DNA of 64,000 bases from Streptomyces ochraceiscleroticus. Its GTDB lineage: Bacteria; Actinomycetota; Actinomycetes; Streptomycetales; Streptomycetaceae. The notes beneath the pieces are model-generated. The model did not search any database. It saw only the letters and a program-made list of their open reading frames with translations, and had not been told where the DNA came from. The first letter of the stretch is position 1, and each line of letters opens with the position of its first letter. Positions 8,319 to 17,430 of the stretch are shown here, piece by piece. The translations under genes and the position numbers were made by a program. Where the stretch lies: positions 1 through 64,000 of the forward strand of contig NZ_JOAX01000031.1 in assembly GCF_000720485.1 (NCBI RefSeq), given 5' to 3'.

Positions 8319-9386
8319 TTGACCACTGCCTTCGACCCCGTCGACGTAGCCGGGCTGACGCTCGCCAACCGCCTCGTCATGGCCCCGATGACGCGCAATC
8401 GCGCCACCGCCGACGGTGTGCCCACCCCGTCCATGGTCCGCTACTACACCCAGCGGGCCTCGGCCGGCCTCATCATCACCGAAGCCACCCAGCCGAACGT
8501 GGTGGGCCGCGGCTACCCGCTCACCCCCGGGCTGCACACCGCCGAGCAGATCGAGGGCTGGCGCACGGTCACCGACTCCGTGCACGCCGCGGGCGGCAAG
8601 ATCTTCGCGCAGCTCTGGCACGGCGGCCGGATCGGCCACCCCGTGCTGCTGCCGGACGGCCTGATACCGGTCGGGCCCTCCGCGGTCGCCGCCGACCAGC
8701 AGGTCTTCACCCAGGACGGCATGAAGGACTGCGTCGTGCCGCGCGAGCTGTCCGACGACGAGGTACGCGAGACCATCGCGGACTTCGCGGTCGCGGCGCG
8801 CAACGCGATCGAGGCCGGCTTCGACGGCGTGGAGATCCACGGCGCCAACGGCTACCTCATCCACCAGTTCCTCTCGCCCGCGAGCAACCTGCGCACCGAC
8901 GAGTGGGGCGGCTCGGACGAGGCCCGCGCCCGCTTCGCCGTCGAGGTCACCAAGGCCGTCGCGGCGGAGATCGGCGCGTACCGCACCGGCCTGCGGATCT
9001 CGCCCGGCAACCCCTTCAACGGCATGTCGGAGCCCGAGCCCGAGGCAACCTACACCGCCCTCGTCGAGGCCATCGCCCCGCTGGGCCTGGCGTACCTGCA
9101 CGCCTGCGACGTGCGGGACACCGGGCTGCTCGCGCGGCTGCGGAAGCGCTTCGGAGGTACGTTCGTCCTGAACCCCGCCGCCGACGGCCGCCCCGCCGGG
9201 CCCGAGGAGCTGTCGCTGGTCGAGGAGGGCGAGGCCGACCTGCTGGCGTACGGCCGGCTGTTCCTCGCCAACCCGGACCTGCCCGCGCGCCTCGCGGCCG
9301 GCGGCCCGTTCAACGAGCCGGTACGGGAGAGCTTCTACGGCGGCGACGACAGCGGCTACGTGGACTACCCGGCGCTCACCGGCTGA
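8319..9386 (+). CDS. Alkene reductase, Old Yellow Enzyme family
   Basis: A 355-aa FMN TIM-barrel enzyme. The TTG start at 8319 follows AAAGGA and gives a family-typical N-terminus (TTAFDPVDVAGLTLANRLVM). Seen motifs are APMTRNRA, QLWHGGRIGHP (substrate-pocket His), GFDGVEIHGANGYLIHQFLS and the OYE signature continuing to NLRTDEWGGS, and LAYGRLFLANPDLPARL near the end. OYE-type enzymes reduce activated C=C bonds using NAD(P)H and FMN, often for detoxification. Length matches NemA-like members. It stands alone between hairpins. Confidence 0.92.
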   Translation: MTTAFDPVDVAGLTLANRLVMAPMTRNRATADGVPTPSMVRYYTQRASAGLIITEATQPNVVGRGYPLTPGLHTAEQIEGWRTVTDSVHAAGGKIFAQLWHGGRIGHPVLLPDGLIPVGPSAVAADQQVFTQDGMKDCVVPRELSDDEVRETIADFAVAARNAIEAGFDGVEIHGANGYLIHQFLSPASNLRTDEWGGSDEARARFAVEVTKAVAAEIGAYRTGLRISPGNPFNGMSEPEPEATYTALVEAIAPLGLAYLHACDVRDTGLLARLRKRFGGTFVLNPAADGRPAGPEELSLVEEGEADLLAYGRLFLANPDLPARLAAGGPFNEPVRESFYGGDDSGYVDYPALTG

Positions 9387-9404
9387 CCGGCGGCACCGCA
9401 GCGT

Positions 9405-9441
9405 CCGGGCGGGTGGCCGCGCCCTACGGCCATCCGCCCGG
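9405..9441 (+). terminator. Terminator of the alkene reductase gene
   Basis: A 14-bp stem (CCGGGCGGGTGGCC pairing with GGCCATCCGCCCGG, one G-U pair) with a 9-nt loop, 19 bp past the stop codon. A strong stem without a U tract is typical of Streptomyces. Confidence 0.65.
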
Positions 9442-9608
9442 GCCCACCGGCGTTCGAGCCGCCGAGGTGTGTCCGCTTGTTCCCTGCCGGGGCGGTGCCG
9501 GATGGGGCTAGCGTCGCCCGGGCGCCGGGCAATTCGGCCGGGCGGACGGCTACCGCGCGGCGGCGCGGACGGCTAGGAATGGCAGCACGACCTCACGAGG
9601 TGGTGCCG

Positions 9609-10145
9609 GTGGACCGGAGAACTGCTCATTCGTCGACTCCGCCGCGCGACGAGGACCTGCACCGGCGACTGGTGTACGGCGACGAGTCCGCCCTCGGCGA
9701 GGTGTACGACGCCTTCGGCGGGCTGGTGCACGCCGTCGCCCGCAGCGTCATTCGCAGCACGAACGCCGCCGAGGACGTCGTCCAGGAGGTGCTCACCCAC
9801 CTGTGGGCCCGCCCCTACGCCTTCGACCCGGCCCGCGGCTCGCTGCGCGCCTGGCTCAGCATGCTCGCCCACCGGCGGGCCGTCGAGCGGGTGCGCGACG
9901 AGGCGCGCGAGCCCGGGCCCGCCCTCGCCGACGCCGCGCTGCTGCACGCCGCGCTCACCGAACTCCCACTGGCCCAGCGGCAGGTGCTCCACCTGGCGTA
10001 CTTCGCGGGGCGCACCTACCGGCAGGTCGCGGTGGAACTGAGCATTCCCGAGGACATCGCCAAGACCCGGCTGCGCGCGGCGCTGCGCAGCCTCGCCGAC
10101 CGGCTGGCCGACCCGCCGGATCCGGCCGTCGAGAGAGGCATCTGA
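9609..10145 (+). CDS. ECF-type RNA polymerase sigma factor
   Basis: A 178-aa sigma-70 region 2/4 protein. Region 2 reads LVYGDESALGEVYDAFGGLVHAVARSVI then AAEDVVQEVLTHLW (residues ~15-60). Region 4 has LPLAQRQVLHLAYFAGRTYRQVAVELSIPEDIAKTRLRAALRSL, with the helix-turn-helix near residues 125-165. The GTG start at 9609 has GAGG eight bases upstream; an ATG at 9579 would add ten residues. The stop overlaps the start of the next gene (TGATG), so translation is coupled to the zinc-finger protein that probably acts as its anti-sigma factor. Confidence 0.9.
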   Translation: MDRRTAHSSTPPRDEDLHRRLVYGDESALGEVYDAFGGLVHAVARSVIRSTNAAEDVVQEVLTHLWARPYAFDPARGSLRAWLSMLAHRRAVERVRDEAREPGPALADAALLHAALTELPLAQRQVLHLAYFAGRTYRQVAVELSIPEDIAKTRLRAALRSLADRLADPPDPAVERGI

Positions 10146-11203
10146 TGGGCTGGGACGCCGCGGAGGAACACCCCGAGATCGACGCGCTGCTCGCCGCCTG
10201 GGCGCTGGACGCGGTGATGACCGGCGACGAGGAACGCATCCGCGCGCACGTCGAGGACTGCGCCGGGTGCGCGGAGGAACTGGCGCGGCTGCGGGAGGCG
10301 GTGCACCGGCTGGACGGGCCGCCCGCCGAGCCGGCCAAGGGCGCCCGCCGGGGCGTGGACAAGGTCGGCAGGGGCCGGCTGATGGCGGCGGCCCGCGCGG
10401 CGCGCACCGGGCACGACGCGCCCGCCGCGCACGCCGCTCCGTACGCCGCGGCGGTCGCGAGCCTGGAGGCGCTGCTGCGCGAGCTGGACGGTACGCCTGC
10501 GCGCTGGGGGACGCCGGTGGTGCACGACTGGGACGTACAGGGCACGGTCGCGCATCTGATCGCGGCGGACGAGCCGCTGGCCGAGCGGCTGGGGCTGCTG
10601 CCGGTGACGCGCGCCGAGCAGGGCGGCTCGGGGGACGCGGCGCCGTGGGAGGTGCGCTGGGCGGCGCGTACGGAAGAAGTGGTGGCGTACGAGCACACCC
10701 GCCCGCCCGCCGAGACGGCCGAGGCGTGGCGGACCCAGGCGCACGGGCTGCTGGACCTGCCCGAGGCGCGGGAGGCGGAGCCGGCCGCGCTGTCCACCGC
10801 GCTGATGGGCCGCCGGCTGCCGGTCGCGGACCACTACGGGATCAGGGCGTTCGAGACCTGGATCCACACCCGGGACATCGGACGGGCGCTCGGCCTCGGC
10901 GTGCCCGCGCCGCCTCCCGTCCATCTGCGGCGGCTGGTGTCGCTCGCGGTCCGCATCCTGGACTTGGCACTGGGGGACGGGGCCCGGCCCGTCCTGCTGG
11001 CGGTGGAGGGCGAGGCGGGCGGCGACTGGGTACTGGGTCCCGCCGCCGAGCCGGTCGCCGCGGAACTGGTCCTGGAGGCGGTCGACCTCTGCCTGCTGGT
11101 GGGCGGCCGGCTCACTCCGCAGGAGGTGAGCCGGGGCCAGGCAGGCGACGCGGCCGCCGCTCAGCATGTGCTGGCGACGGCCGCGTCACTCGCCTGGTTG
11201 TGA
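10145..11203 (+). CDS. Putative anti-sigma zinc finger fused to a maleylpyruvate isomerase (MDMPI) domain
   Basis: A 352-aa fusion. Residues ~10-60 hold a zf-HC2-like anti-sigma element with the H-x3-C-x2-C pattern HVEDCAGC. From about residue 100 comes a mycothiol-dependent maleylpyruvate isomerase/DinB-like fold: WDVQGTVAHLIAADEPLAERL carries a first metal-ligand-type His, and HYGIRAFETWIHTRDIGRALG carries the conserved second His region. The C-terminal part resembles the MDMPI C-domain. Its start overlaps the sigma factor stop. I infer an anti-sigma factor whose sensing domain binds a thiol (mycothiol) or related ligand. No membrane helix is visible, so both proteins should be cytosolic. 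Confidence 0.82.
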   Translation: MGWDAAEEHPEIDALLAAWALDAVMTGDEERIRAHVEDCAGCAEELARLREAVHRLDGPPAEPAKGARRGVDKVGRGRLMAAARAARTGHDAPAAHAAPYAAAVASLEALLRELDGTPARWGTPVVHDWDVQGTVAHLIAADEPLAERLGLLPVTRAEQGGSGDAAPWEVRWAARTEEVVAYEHTRPPAETAEAWRTQAHGLLDLPEAREAEPAALSTALMGRRLPVADHYGIRAFETWIHTRDIGRALGLGVPAPPPVHLRRLVSLAVRILDLALGDGARPVLLAVEGEAGGDWVLGPAAEPVAAELVLEAVDLCLLVGGRLTPQEVSRGQAGDAAAAQHVLATAASLAWL

Positions 11204-11287
11204 GCCGGAGACCCCTGGGCGGACCCAAGACCCCCCGGCCCCTAACCGGACTTCCTCGTCACGGGGGAGAGGACACCACGGGGTGCA

Positions 11288-12187
11288 TCACTTGACCGGG
11301 GTGAAGTCCCGGGCACCGATGTACTCAGGGCGCCGCACCGGGGCCGCGAACGGCTCCACCGCCGGGTTGTCCACGCTGTTGAACACGATGAAGACGTTGC
11401 TCCGCGGGTACGGCGTGATGTTGTCGCCGGAGCCGTGCATGGCGTTGCAGTCGAACCACGTCGCCGAGCCCGCCTTGCCGGTGAACAGGCGGATGCCGTG
11501 CCGGTCGGCCAGCTTGGTGAGCGCCTCGTCGGTCGGGATACCCGCGTCCTGCATCTGCAGGGACCGCTTGTAGTTGTCCTTCGGCGTCTCACCCGCACAG
11601 CCCAGGAAGAACTTGTGCGAGCCCGGCATGATCATCAGGCCGCCGTTGGTGTCGTAGTTCTCGGTCAGCGCGATCGAGATGGACACCGTGCGCATGTTCG
11701 GCAGGCCATCCTCGGCGTGCCAGGTCTCGAAGTCCGAGTGCCAGTAGAACCCGGACGCACCGAAGCCCGGCTTGACGTTGATCCGCGACTGGTGGACGTA
11801 GACGTCCGAGCCGAGGATCTGACGGGCGCGCCCTACCACGCGCGGGTCGCTGACCAGCTTGGCGAACACCTCGCTGATCTTGTGCACCTCGAACACGGAC
11901 CGGACCTTGTCCGACTTCGCCTCGACGATCGAGCGCGGGTCGGCCTTGACCTCAGGATCGTGGGTCAGGCGGTCCAGCTCGGCGCGGTACACCGTGACTT
12001 CGTCCGGCGTCAGCAGTTCCTCGATGGCGAAGAAGCCGTCGCGTTCGAAGTCGCTCAGCTCGGACGGCTGGAACGGGCCTGCCGTGCCGGGCTGCGACCA
12101 CACCACCGGGTCCTGGCGCGGGGTGATCACCTCGGTGGCCCCACGGGTCGGGTACAGGTCGGCGGTGCGCTCGGGTGCGGTGGTCAT
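11288..12187 (-). CDS. ectD: Ectoine hydroxylase EctD
   Basis: A 299-aa Fe(II)/2-oxoglutarate-dependent dioxygenase converting ectoine to 5-hydroxyectoine. The iron-binding triad is visible in GFYWHSDFETWHAEDG (H-x-D, residues ~145-147) and the distal His in WFDCNAMHGSGDN. The EctD signature stretch from FYWHSDFE to LPNMRT is intact. ATG at 12187 begins MTTAPERTADLYP; upstream frame is not conserved. It is the last gene of the ectABCD operon, 74 bp after ectC. Confidence 0.97.
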   Translation of the reverse strand: MTTAPERTADLYPTRGATEVITPRQDPVVWSQPGTAGPFQPSELSDFERDGFFAIEELLTPDEVTVYRAELDRLTHDPEVKADPRSIVEAKSDKVRSVFEVHKISEVFAKLVSDPRVVGRARQILGSDVYVHQSRINVKPGFGASGFYWHSDFETWHAEDGLPNMRTVSISIALTENYDTNGGLMIMPGSHKFFLGCAGETPKDNYKRSLQMQDAGIPTDEALTKLADRHGIRLFTGKAGSATWFDCNAMHGSGDNITPYPRSNVFIVFNSVDNPAVEPFAAPVRRPEYIGARDFTPVK

Positions 12188-12261
12188 GGTGTTGCCTTCC
12201 TCTCCTCTCGTACGTGCCTTCCTCAACTGCCGGACGGGGCAGCGGGCCTGATCCAGCGGCG

Positions 12262-12666
12262 TCAGCTCGCCTCGGGCTCGGTGAGCAGCGGGTACACGCC
12301 GTTCTCGTCGTGGTCCTCGCGACCGGTGACCGGCGGATTGAAGACGCACACGCAACGGAAGTCCGTCTTCGGCCGCAGGGTGTGCTTCTCGTGGCCGTTG
12401 AGCAGGTACATCGTGCCGGGCTCGATCCAGTGCTTCTCACCGGTCTCGCGGTCGGTGAGCTCTGCCTCGCCCTCTACGCACAGTACGGCCTCGATGTGGT
12501 TCGCGTACCACATGTCGGTTTCTGTGCCCGCGTAAAGGGTGGTTTCGTGCAGCGAGAAGCCGACACCCTCCTTGGCGAGCACGATGCGCTTGCTCTCCCA
12601 CGTCCCCGAAGCGGACTTGACGTGGCGGTCGGTGCCCTCGATGTCCTTCAACGAGCGAACGATCAC
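12262..12666 (-). CDS. ectC: L-ectoine synthase EctC
   Basis: A 134-aa cupin that cyclises N-gamma-acetyl-2,4-diaminobutyrate to ectoine. It shows [15 protein letters not shown] at the start, [32 protein letters not shown] with metal-ligand Glu and His/Tyr residues, and [16 protein letters not shown]. The GTG at 12666 is chosen because the family begins MIVRS; a TTG at 12675 would sit only two bases from the AAGG site. It follows ectB after an 85-bp gap that contains a strong hairpin (12709-12739). Confidence 0.96.
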   Translation of the reverse strand: MIVRSLKDIEGTDRHVKSASGTWESKRIVLAKEGVGFSLHETTLYAGTETDMWYANHIEAVLCVEGEAELTDRETGEKHWIEPGTMYLLNGHEKHTLRPKTDFRCVCVFNPPVTGREDHDENGVYPLLTEPEAS

Positions 12667-12708
12667 GTGGTTCAAAACCTTTCTGTTCTGCGGGTGGTGA
12701 GATCCGCC

Positions 12709-12739
12709 GGGGCCGGCCGGCGGGCAGCCGGCCGGCCCC
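12709..12739 (-). terminator. Strong intra-operon hairpin between ectB and ectC
   Basis: A perfect 13-bp stem (GGGGCCGGCCGGC / GCCGGCCGGCCCC) with a 5-nt loop GGGCA lies between the ectB stop and the ectC start. It could be a partial terminator, an mRNA stabiliser or a processing site that sets EctB to EctC ratios. Confidence 0.55.
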
Positions 12740-12751
12740 GTGCACGTCGGT

Positions 12752-14020
12752 TCAGACGCAGTCGCGGACCGCGCGGGCGAGGGTGCGCAGCCCCTCGTCC
12801 AGCTCCTCGGGGGTGGTGGTGAGCGCCGGCAGCAGCTTGACGACCTCGCTCTCCGGCCCCGAAGTCTCGATCAGCAGGCCCAGCTCGAAGGCCCGCTTGG
12901 AGATCTTGTTCGCCAGGCTCTTGTCGGCGAACTCCATCCCCCAGACCATGCCGCGGCCGCGGTAGTCCACACCCGCCCGCGGGTGCTCCTCGGCGATGGC
13001 ACGCAGGTGCGATTCGATGATCTCACCGCGGGCGATGGTCTGCTTCTCCATCTGGCCGTCGGCCCAGTACGTGTCCAGGGTCGCGGCGGCGGTGACGAAG
13101 GCGGGGTTGTTGCCGCGGAAGGTGCCGTTGTGCTCGCCCGGCTCCCAGACGTCCAGCTCCGGCTTGAAGAGCGTGAGCGCGAGGGGCAGGCCGTAGCCGC
13201 TGATGGACTTGGAGACCGTGACGATGTCCGGCACGATGCCCGCCTCCTCGAAGGAGAAGAAGGCACCGGTGCGGCCACAGCCCATCTGGATGTCGTCCAC
13301 GATGAGCAGCATGTCACGGCGGTGGCACAGATCCGCGAGGGCGCGCAGCCACTCGGGACGGGCGACGTTGATGCCGCCCTCGCCCTGGACCGTCTCGACG
13401 ATCACGGCGGCGGGCTGGTTCAGGCCGGAGCCCTGGTCCTCCAGCAGCCGCTCGAACCACAGGAAGTCCGGGTAGCGGCCGTCGAGGTAGTGGTCGAAGG
13501 GCATCGGGGTGCCGTGCACCAGCGGGATGCCCGCGCCGGCCCGCTTGAACGCGTTGCCGGTCACCGCGAGCGAGCCCAGCGACATGCCGTGGAAGGCATT
13601 GGTGAAGGACACGATCGACTCGCGGCCCTTGACCTTACGGGCCAGTTTCAGCGCGGCCTCGACCGCGTTGGTGCCCGTCGGGCCCGGGAACATGACCTTG
13701 TACGGCAGGTCACGCGGGCGCAGGATGACGTTCTGGAAGGACTCCAGGAACGCCCGCTTGGCCGTGGTGGACATGTCCAGGCCGTGGGTGACGCCGTCGC
13801 GCTCGATGTAGTCGATCAGTGCCCGTTTGAGCACCGGGTTGTTGTGGCCGTAGTTCAGCGACCCGGCGCCGGCGAAGAAGTCGAGGTAGGCGTGGCCGTC
13901 CTCGTCGTACATGCGGCTGCCCTGCGCCCGGTCGAAGACGGTGGGCCAGCCGCGGCAGTAGCTCCGCACCTCGGATTCGACGGTTTCGAAGACGCTCAGA
14001 TCCGGCTGGGTGATGGTCAC
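12752..14020 (-). CDS. ectB: Diaminobutyrate-2-oxoglutarate transaminase EctB
   Basis: A 422-aa class III aminotransferase making L-2,4-diaminobutyrate from aspartate semialdehyde. Motifs are [57 protein letters not shown], the PLP Asp in [15 protein letters not shown] and the Schiff-base Lys in [15 protein letters not shown]. The GTG at 14020 is preceded by GGAG and starts [18 protein letters not shown], matching the family start. It lies 76 bp downstream of ectA in the same operon. Confidence 0.97.
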   Translation of the reverse strand: MTITQPDLSVFETVESEVRSYCRGWPTVFDRAQGSRMYDEDGHAYLDFFAGAGSLNYGHNNPVLKRALIDYIERDGVTHGLDMSTTAKRAFLESFQNVILRPRDLPYKVMFPGPTGTNAVEAALKLARKVKGRESIVSFTNAFHGMSLGSLAVTGNAFKRAGAGIPLVHGTPMPFDHYLDGRYPDFLWFERLLEDQGSGLNQPAAVIVETVQGEGGINVARPEWLRALADLCHRRDMLLIVDDIQMGCGRTGAFFSFEEAGIVPDIVTVSKSISGYGLPLALTLFKPELDVWEPGEHNGTFRGNNPAFVTAAATLDTYWADGQMEKQTIARGEIIESHLRAIAEEHPRAGVDYRGRGMVWGMEFADKSLANKISKRAFELGLLIETSGPESEVVKLLPALTTTPEELDEGLRTLARAVRDCV

Positions 14021-14096
14021 AGCATGCTCCTGGGAGATGTGGGGTGTGACAGAGAGGGGGAAGTCTTGGGGTGCGCTCTGCGCACTGGACGTGCGC

Positions 14097-14663
14097 TCAG
14101 CGCACTGGCTGGGCAGGGGCGGCGAAGGGGCCGATGTCGTGCAGCACCTCCGGCTCGTGGCCCTCCTCGGGGAACAGCCCGGCGTCGAAGAGGACCTCGC
14201 GCTCCACGGGGGCGCCGTGGCGCTCTGCGAAGGAGGCGAAGAGCCGGTTCGATGCGGTGTTGTCGGGCGAGATCGTGGTCTCGAGGCGAGTGATGCCCTG
14301 CTCCTGCGCGACTCGGCCGGCGAGGCCGTCCAGGAGAGCTGCGGCCAGCCCGCGGCCACGGTGCGCGTCGTCGACGGCGACCTGCCAGACGACGAGGGTC
14401 TCGGGGCGGGCGGGGCGGATGTAGCCGGTGATGAAGGCTGCCGTCTCGCCCTTCGCGTCGCGGGCGACGACGGAGGTGGCGGCGAAGTCGCGACACCACA
14501 GCAGGTAGCTGTAGGAGGAGTTCAGGTCCAGCGTGCGGGAGTCCCGGGCGATGCGCCAGATGGCGGCCCCGTCCTCCACTCGCGGGGCATCGAGCTTGAA
14601 GCCCTCCGGCATTTCTCTGAATTCGCTTCGGGCACGTGCAAGGTCTGCTTGTGCGGCGGTCAT
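14097..14663 (-). CDS. ectA: L-2,4-diaminobutyrate N-acetyltransferase EctA
   Basis: A 188-aa GNAT enzyme, first dedicated step of the operon product. Residues ~38-60 carry LDLNSSYSYLLWCRDF, the EctA signature. The acetyl-CoA motif is VWQVAVDDAHRGRGLAAALLDGL and DNTASNRLFASFAERHGA follows. ATG at 14663 (MTAAQADLARAR) is used. No clear Shine-Dalgarno precedes it; instead an A/T-rich stretch that could be a -10 element ends a few bases before the ATG, so the mRNA may be nearly leaderless. Confidence 0.96.
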   Translation of the reverse strand: MTAAQADLARARSEFREMPEGFKLDAPRVEDGAAIWRIARDSRTLDLNSSYSYLLWCRDFAATSVVARDAKGETAAFITGYIRPARPETLVVWQVAVDDAHRGRGLAAALLDGLAGRVAQEQGITRLETTISPDNTASNRLFASFAERHGAPVEREVLFDAGLFPEEGHEPEVLHDIGPFAAPAQPVR

Positions 14664-15073
14664 GCGAATTAAATTTACCGAGGGAAATTCGAAATTGCAT
14701 CGCGGGCTGGGGTTACGGAGACGGGGGGTTCTGTGTTATCGCGCGGGGGCGCACGGGCGCACGGAAGACCCTTGGGATGTCTCGGTTTGCCCGGAAAATA
14801 GGGGGCAAATCAGTCTGCCTGTGTGGTCGGTCACATGTGCGTAACGGCCGCGAGATCCGTCCGAATTACGGGACTTGCGGGTCACCCGAATCGACGCGTT
14901 TGAGCTGCGGAAAAGCGGGCAGAAGAATACGGGAAGCTGCGCACCTGAAGAATTGGCAATTCGCTGGTAACAGGTGTACAGCAAGGAAAGCCCGGAGCGC
15001 CATGGGGTTTCCGGGATTCTTCCCCGGCGACCGTCCCGTCCAGCGCTGCACGCGCGGCTCGTACAGTGCGTGC
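14664..15073. promoter_or_regulatory. Intergenic region between ectA and a divergent amidohydrolase gene
   Basis: 410 bp without a convincing gene. Next to ectA (14666-14698) is an A/T-rich island, unusual for this genome, containing TAAATT on the ect coding strand about 8 bases before the ATG: a probable -10 region of the salt-inducible ect promoter. Further right CACATGTG lies at 14832-14839. Near the amidohydrolase gene a perfect dyad GAATTGGCAATTC (14950-14962) sits between CACCTG (14942-14947) and CAGGTG (14971-14976). These are candidate operators; no regulator is identified. Confidence 0.5.
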
Positions 15074-16165
15074 ATGAGCGATAGCGCGGTGCTGCACATC
15101 AAGGGGAGGGTCCTGGCCGGGCCGGACGACGTACGGGACGGCCTGTGGGTCGTCGGCGGACGCGTCAGCTACGAGCGGCCGGCCGGGGCGCGGGACGTCA
15201 CCACCATCGAGGGCTGGGCGCTGCCGGGCCTGGTCGACGCCCACTGTCACGTGGGCCTGGACGCGCACGGCGCGGTCGACGAGGCGACCAGCGAGAAGCA
15301 GGCGCTCACCGACCGCGAGGCGGGCACGCTGCTGATCCGCGACGCCGGCTCGCCCGCCGACACCCGCTGGATCGATGACCGCGAGGACCTGCCGCGGATC
15401 ATCCGCGCCGGCCGGCACATCGCGCGCACCCGCCGCTACATCCGCAACTTCGCGCACGAGATCGAGCCCGAGGACCTGGTGGCGTACGTCGCCCAGGAGG
15501 CGAAGCGGGGCGACGGCTGGGTCAAGCTGGTCGGCGACTGGATCGACCGGGAGACCGGCGACCTGGCATCCTGCTGGCCGCGTGGCGCGGTCGAGGCCGC
15601 GATCGCCGAGGCGCACCGGCTGGGGGCACGCGTCACGGCCCACTGCTTCGCCGAGGAGTCCCTCGCGCCCCTCGTGGAGGCGGGCATCGACTGCATCGAG
15701 CACGCGACGGGGCTGACCGAGGAGACGATTCCGCTCTTCGCCGAGCGCGACGTCGCGATCGTCCCGACGCTGGTGAACATCGCGACCTTCCCGCAGCTCG
15801 CGGCCGGGGGCGACGAGAAGTACCCGCGCTGGGCCGACCACATGCGGCGGCTGCACGAGCGGCGCTACGACACGGTACGGGCGGCGTACGACGCCGGGGT
15901 GCGGGTGTACGTCGGTACCGACGCGGGCGGGTCGCTCGCGCATGGGCTCGTCGCCCAGGAGGTGGGGGAGCTGGTCAAGGCCGGGATTCCGGCGGTCGAG
16001 GCGCTGTCGGCGACGGCGTGGGGCGCCCGGGAGTGGCTCGGGCGTCCCGGACTCACCGAGGGCGCCCCTGCGGACCTCGTCGTGTATGAGTCGGATCCGC
16101 GGGAAGACGTACGGGTTCTCGGTACGCCGCGGCGGGTGGTGTTGCGGGGGCGGGTCGTGAGCTGA
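15074..16165 (+). CDS. Amidohydrolase family protein (imidazolonepropionase/prolidase-like)
   Basis: A 363-aa metal-dependent amidohydrolase. The N-terminal small beta domain leads into GWALPGLVDAHCHVGLD, the H-x-H metal site near residue 63. Further ligands are expected at VTAHCFAEESLAPLVEAGIDCIEHATG (two His, residues ~195-215) and at the catalytic Asp in YVGTDAGGSLAHG. The C-terminus returns to the beta sandwich with GAPADLVVYESDP. The substrate is unknown. Start 15074 (MSDSAVLHIKG) fits the family. The gene is alone and convergent with the BASS transporter. Confidence 0.87.
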   Translation: MSDSAVLHIKGRVLAGPDDVRDGLWVVGGRVSYERPAGARDVTTIEGWALPGLVDAHCHVGLDAHGAVDEATSEKQALTDREAGTLLIRDAGSPADTRWIDDREDLPRIIRAGRHIARTRRYIRNFAHEIEPEDLVAYVAQEAKRGDGWVKLVGDWIDRETGDLASCWPRGAVEAAIAEAHRLGARVTAHCFAEESLAPLVEAGIDCIEHATGLTEETIPLFAERDVAIVPTLVNIATFPQLAAGGDEKYPRWADHMRRLHERRYDTVRAAYDAGVRVYVGTDAGGSLAHGLVAQEVGELVKAGIPAVEALSATAWGAREWLGRPGLTEGAPADLVVYESDPREDVRVLGTPRRVVLRGRVVS

Positions 16166-16215
16166 GCGCCGCGAGGGTTTCTCCCGGTGGCCTTCCGCGG
16201 CGCCGTCGTGGCCGG

Positions 16216-16239
16216 TCGCGCAGTTCCCCGCGCCCCTGA
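16216..16239. repeat. Copy 1 of a streptomycete intergenic 3' repeat
   Basis: This 24-bp element begins TCGCGCAGTTCCCC and ends GCGCCCCTGA. An identical 24-bp copy lies at 48733-48756. Here it sits in the convergent gap between the amidohydrolase and BASS genes, with an imperfect stem formed by GCGCCC and GGGCGC. Elements of this kind are common at gene ends in Streptomyces and probably act as terminators. Confidence 0.65.
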
Positions 16240-16303
16240 GGCGGGCGCTGCGCGCCCTGCCCCAGGGCGCTTGCGCTGCGCGGCCGCCCCTCTGCGCGCC
16301 TGC

Positions 16304-17326
16304 TTACGCGGCGGTCTTGCGGGCGCCGCGGGCCATCCAGGCGGCCACGACCGCGCCCGAGATGTTGTGCCACACCGAGAACACCGCTGCGGGCAGAGCC
16401 GCTGCTGGGCTGAAGTGGGCCGTGGCCAGGGATGCCGCCAGGCCGGAGTTCTGCATGCCGACCTCGAAGGCCATGGCCCGGCTCGCCGGGCGGCCCAGGC
16501 GGGCCAGCGTGCCCGCGCCGTAGCCGAGGGCCAGGCCGAGGCCGTTGTGCAGCACGACGGCGAGCAGTACCAGCGCCGCCGCGTCCTTGATCTGCGCCGC
16601 GCTGCCCGCCACCACGACCAGCACGATCACCGCGATGGTCAGCGCGGACACCCAGGGGAGGGCCTTCAGCAGCTTGTCGATGAAGCGGCCGGCGGCCAGC
16701 CGGACCAGCAGCCCGGCGAAGACCGGCAGCAGGACCGTCTTGAGGATGTCCGTCACCATGACCCCGGCGTCCACATGCATGAACTGGCCGGCCAGCAGGT
16801 AGGTCAGCGGCGGGGTCACGAAGGGCGCGACCACGGTGGAGACCGTGGCGACCGAGACGGACAGGGCGACGTCGCCGCGGGCCAGGTAGGTCACGACGTT
16901 GGAGGCCGTACCGCTCGGGGCGCAGCCGACCAGGATCACGCCGGCCGCCAGCGCGGGCGGCAGGTCCAGCACGGTGGCCACCAGCCAGCCGAGGCCCGGC
17001 ATGATCACGTAGTGCGCGACCAGGCCCAGCCCGACCGCCCACGGCCGCTTGGCGACCGCCGCGAAGTCCGGGACGGTGAGCGTGAGGCCCATCGAGAACA
17101 TCACGACGCCGAGCAGCCAGGGCACGGACGGGGCCCAGCCGGTGAAGTGCGACGGCCAGAACAGGCCGATCAGCCCGGCCACGATCACGAGCAGCGGGAA
17201 GAGCGTGACGGCGCGCCGCGCGGCGCGGTCGGACGCGGGGAGGTCGCCGGTCCCGGGCTCGTGCGGCGTGGCGGGTGCGGGCCCCTCGGGCGCCGCGGCC
17301 TTCTGGTTCGTCTGCTCGTTCGTCAC
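16304..17326 (-). CDS. Bile acid:sodium symporter (BASS) family transporter
   Basis: A 340-aa integral membrane protein with about ten predicted helices starting near residue 42. Family marks are VVMFSMGLTLTVPDFA, the PGLGWLVA helix, ILVGCAPSGTASNVVTYLARGDVALS with the kinked sodium-binding helix, and FEVGMQNSGLAASLA as the second half-repeat motif. Members move pantoate, pyruvate, bile acids or other organic anions with Na+. The cargo here is unknown. The N-terminal 40 residues are Ala/Pro-rich and cytosolic. Confidence 0.9.
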   Translation of the reverse strand: MTNEQTNQKAAAPEGPAPATPHEPGTGDLPASDRAARRAVTLFPLLVIVAGLIGLFWPSHFTGWAPSVPWLLGVVMFSMGLTLTVPDFAAVAKRPWAVGLGLVAHYVIMPGLGWLVATVLDLPPALAAGVILVGCAPSGTASNVVTYLARGDVALSVSVATVSTVVAPFVTPPLTYLLAGQFMHVDAGVMVTDILKTVLLPVFAGLLVRLAAGRFIDKLLKALPWVSALTIAVIVLVVVAGSAAQIKDAAALVLLAVVLHNGLGLALGYGAGTLARLGRPASRAMAFEVGMQNSGLAASLATAHFSPAAALPAAVFSVWHNISGAVVAAWMARGARKTAA

Positions 17327-17430
17327 GTCGGCACCTTACGGGGACCTTACGTGTATCAAGCAATGGGGTTCCGGATGGTGGACGGCCCTCGGACCGCCGT
17401 CGTCAGACCGCCTTCGTCACGCCGCCGTCG

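Noticed and set aside
14818..14840. CRP site near ect (TGTGGTCGGTCACA)
   Set aside because: The half-sites are two bases closer than CRP spacing requires and one is imperfect.
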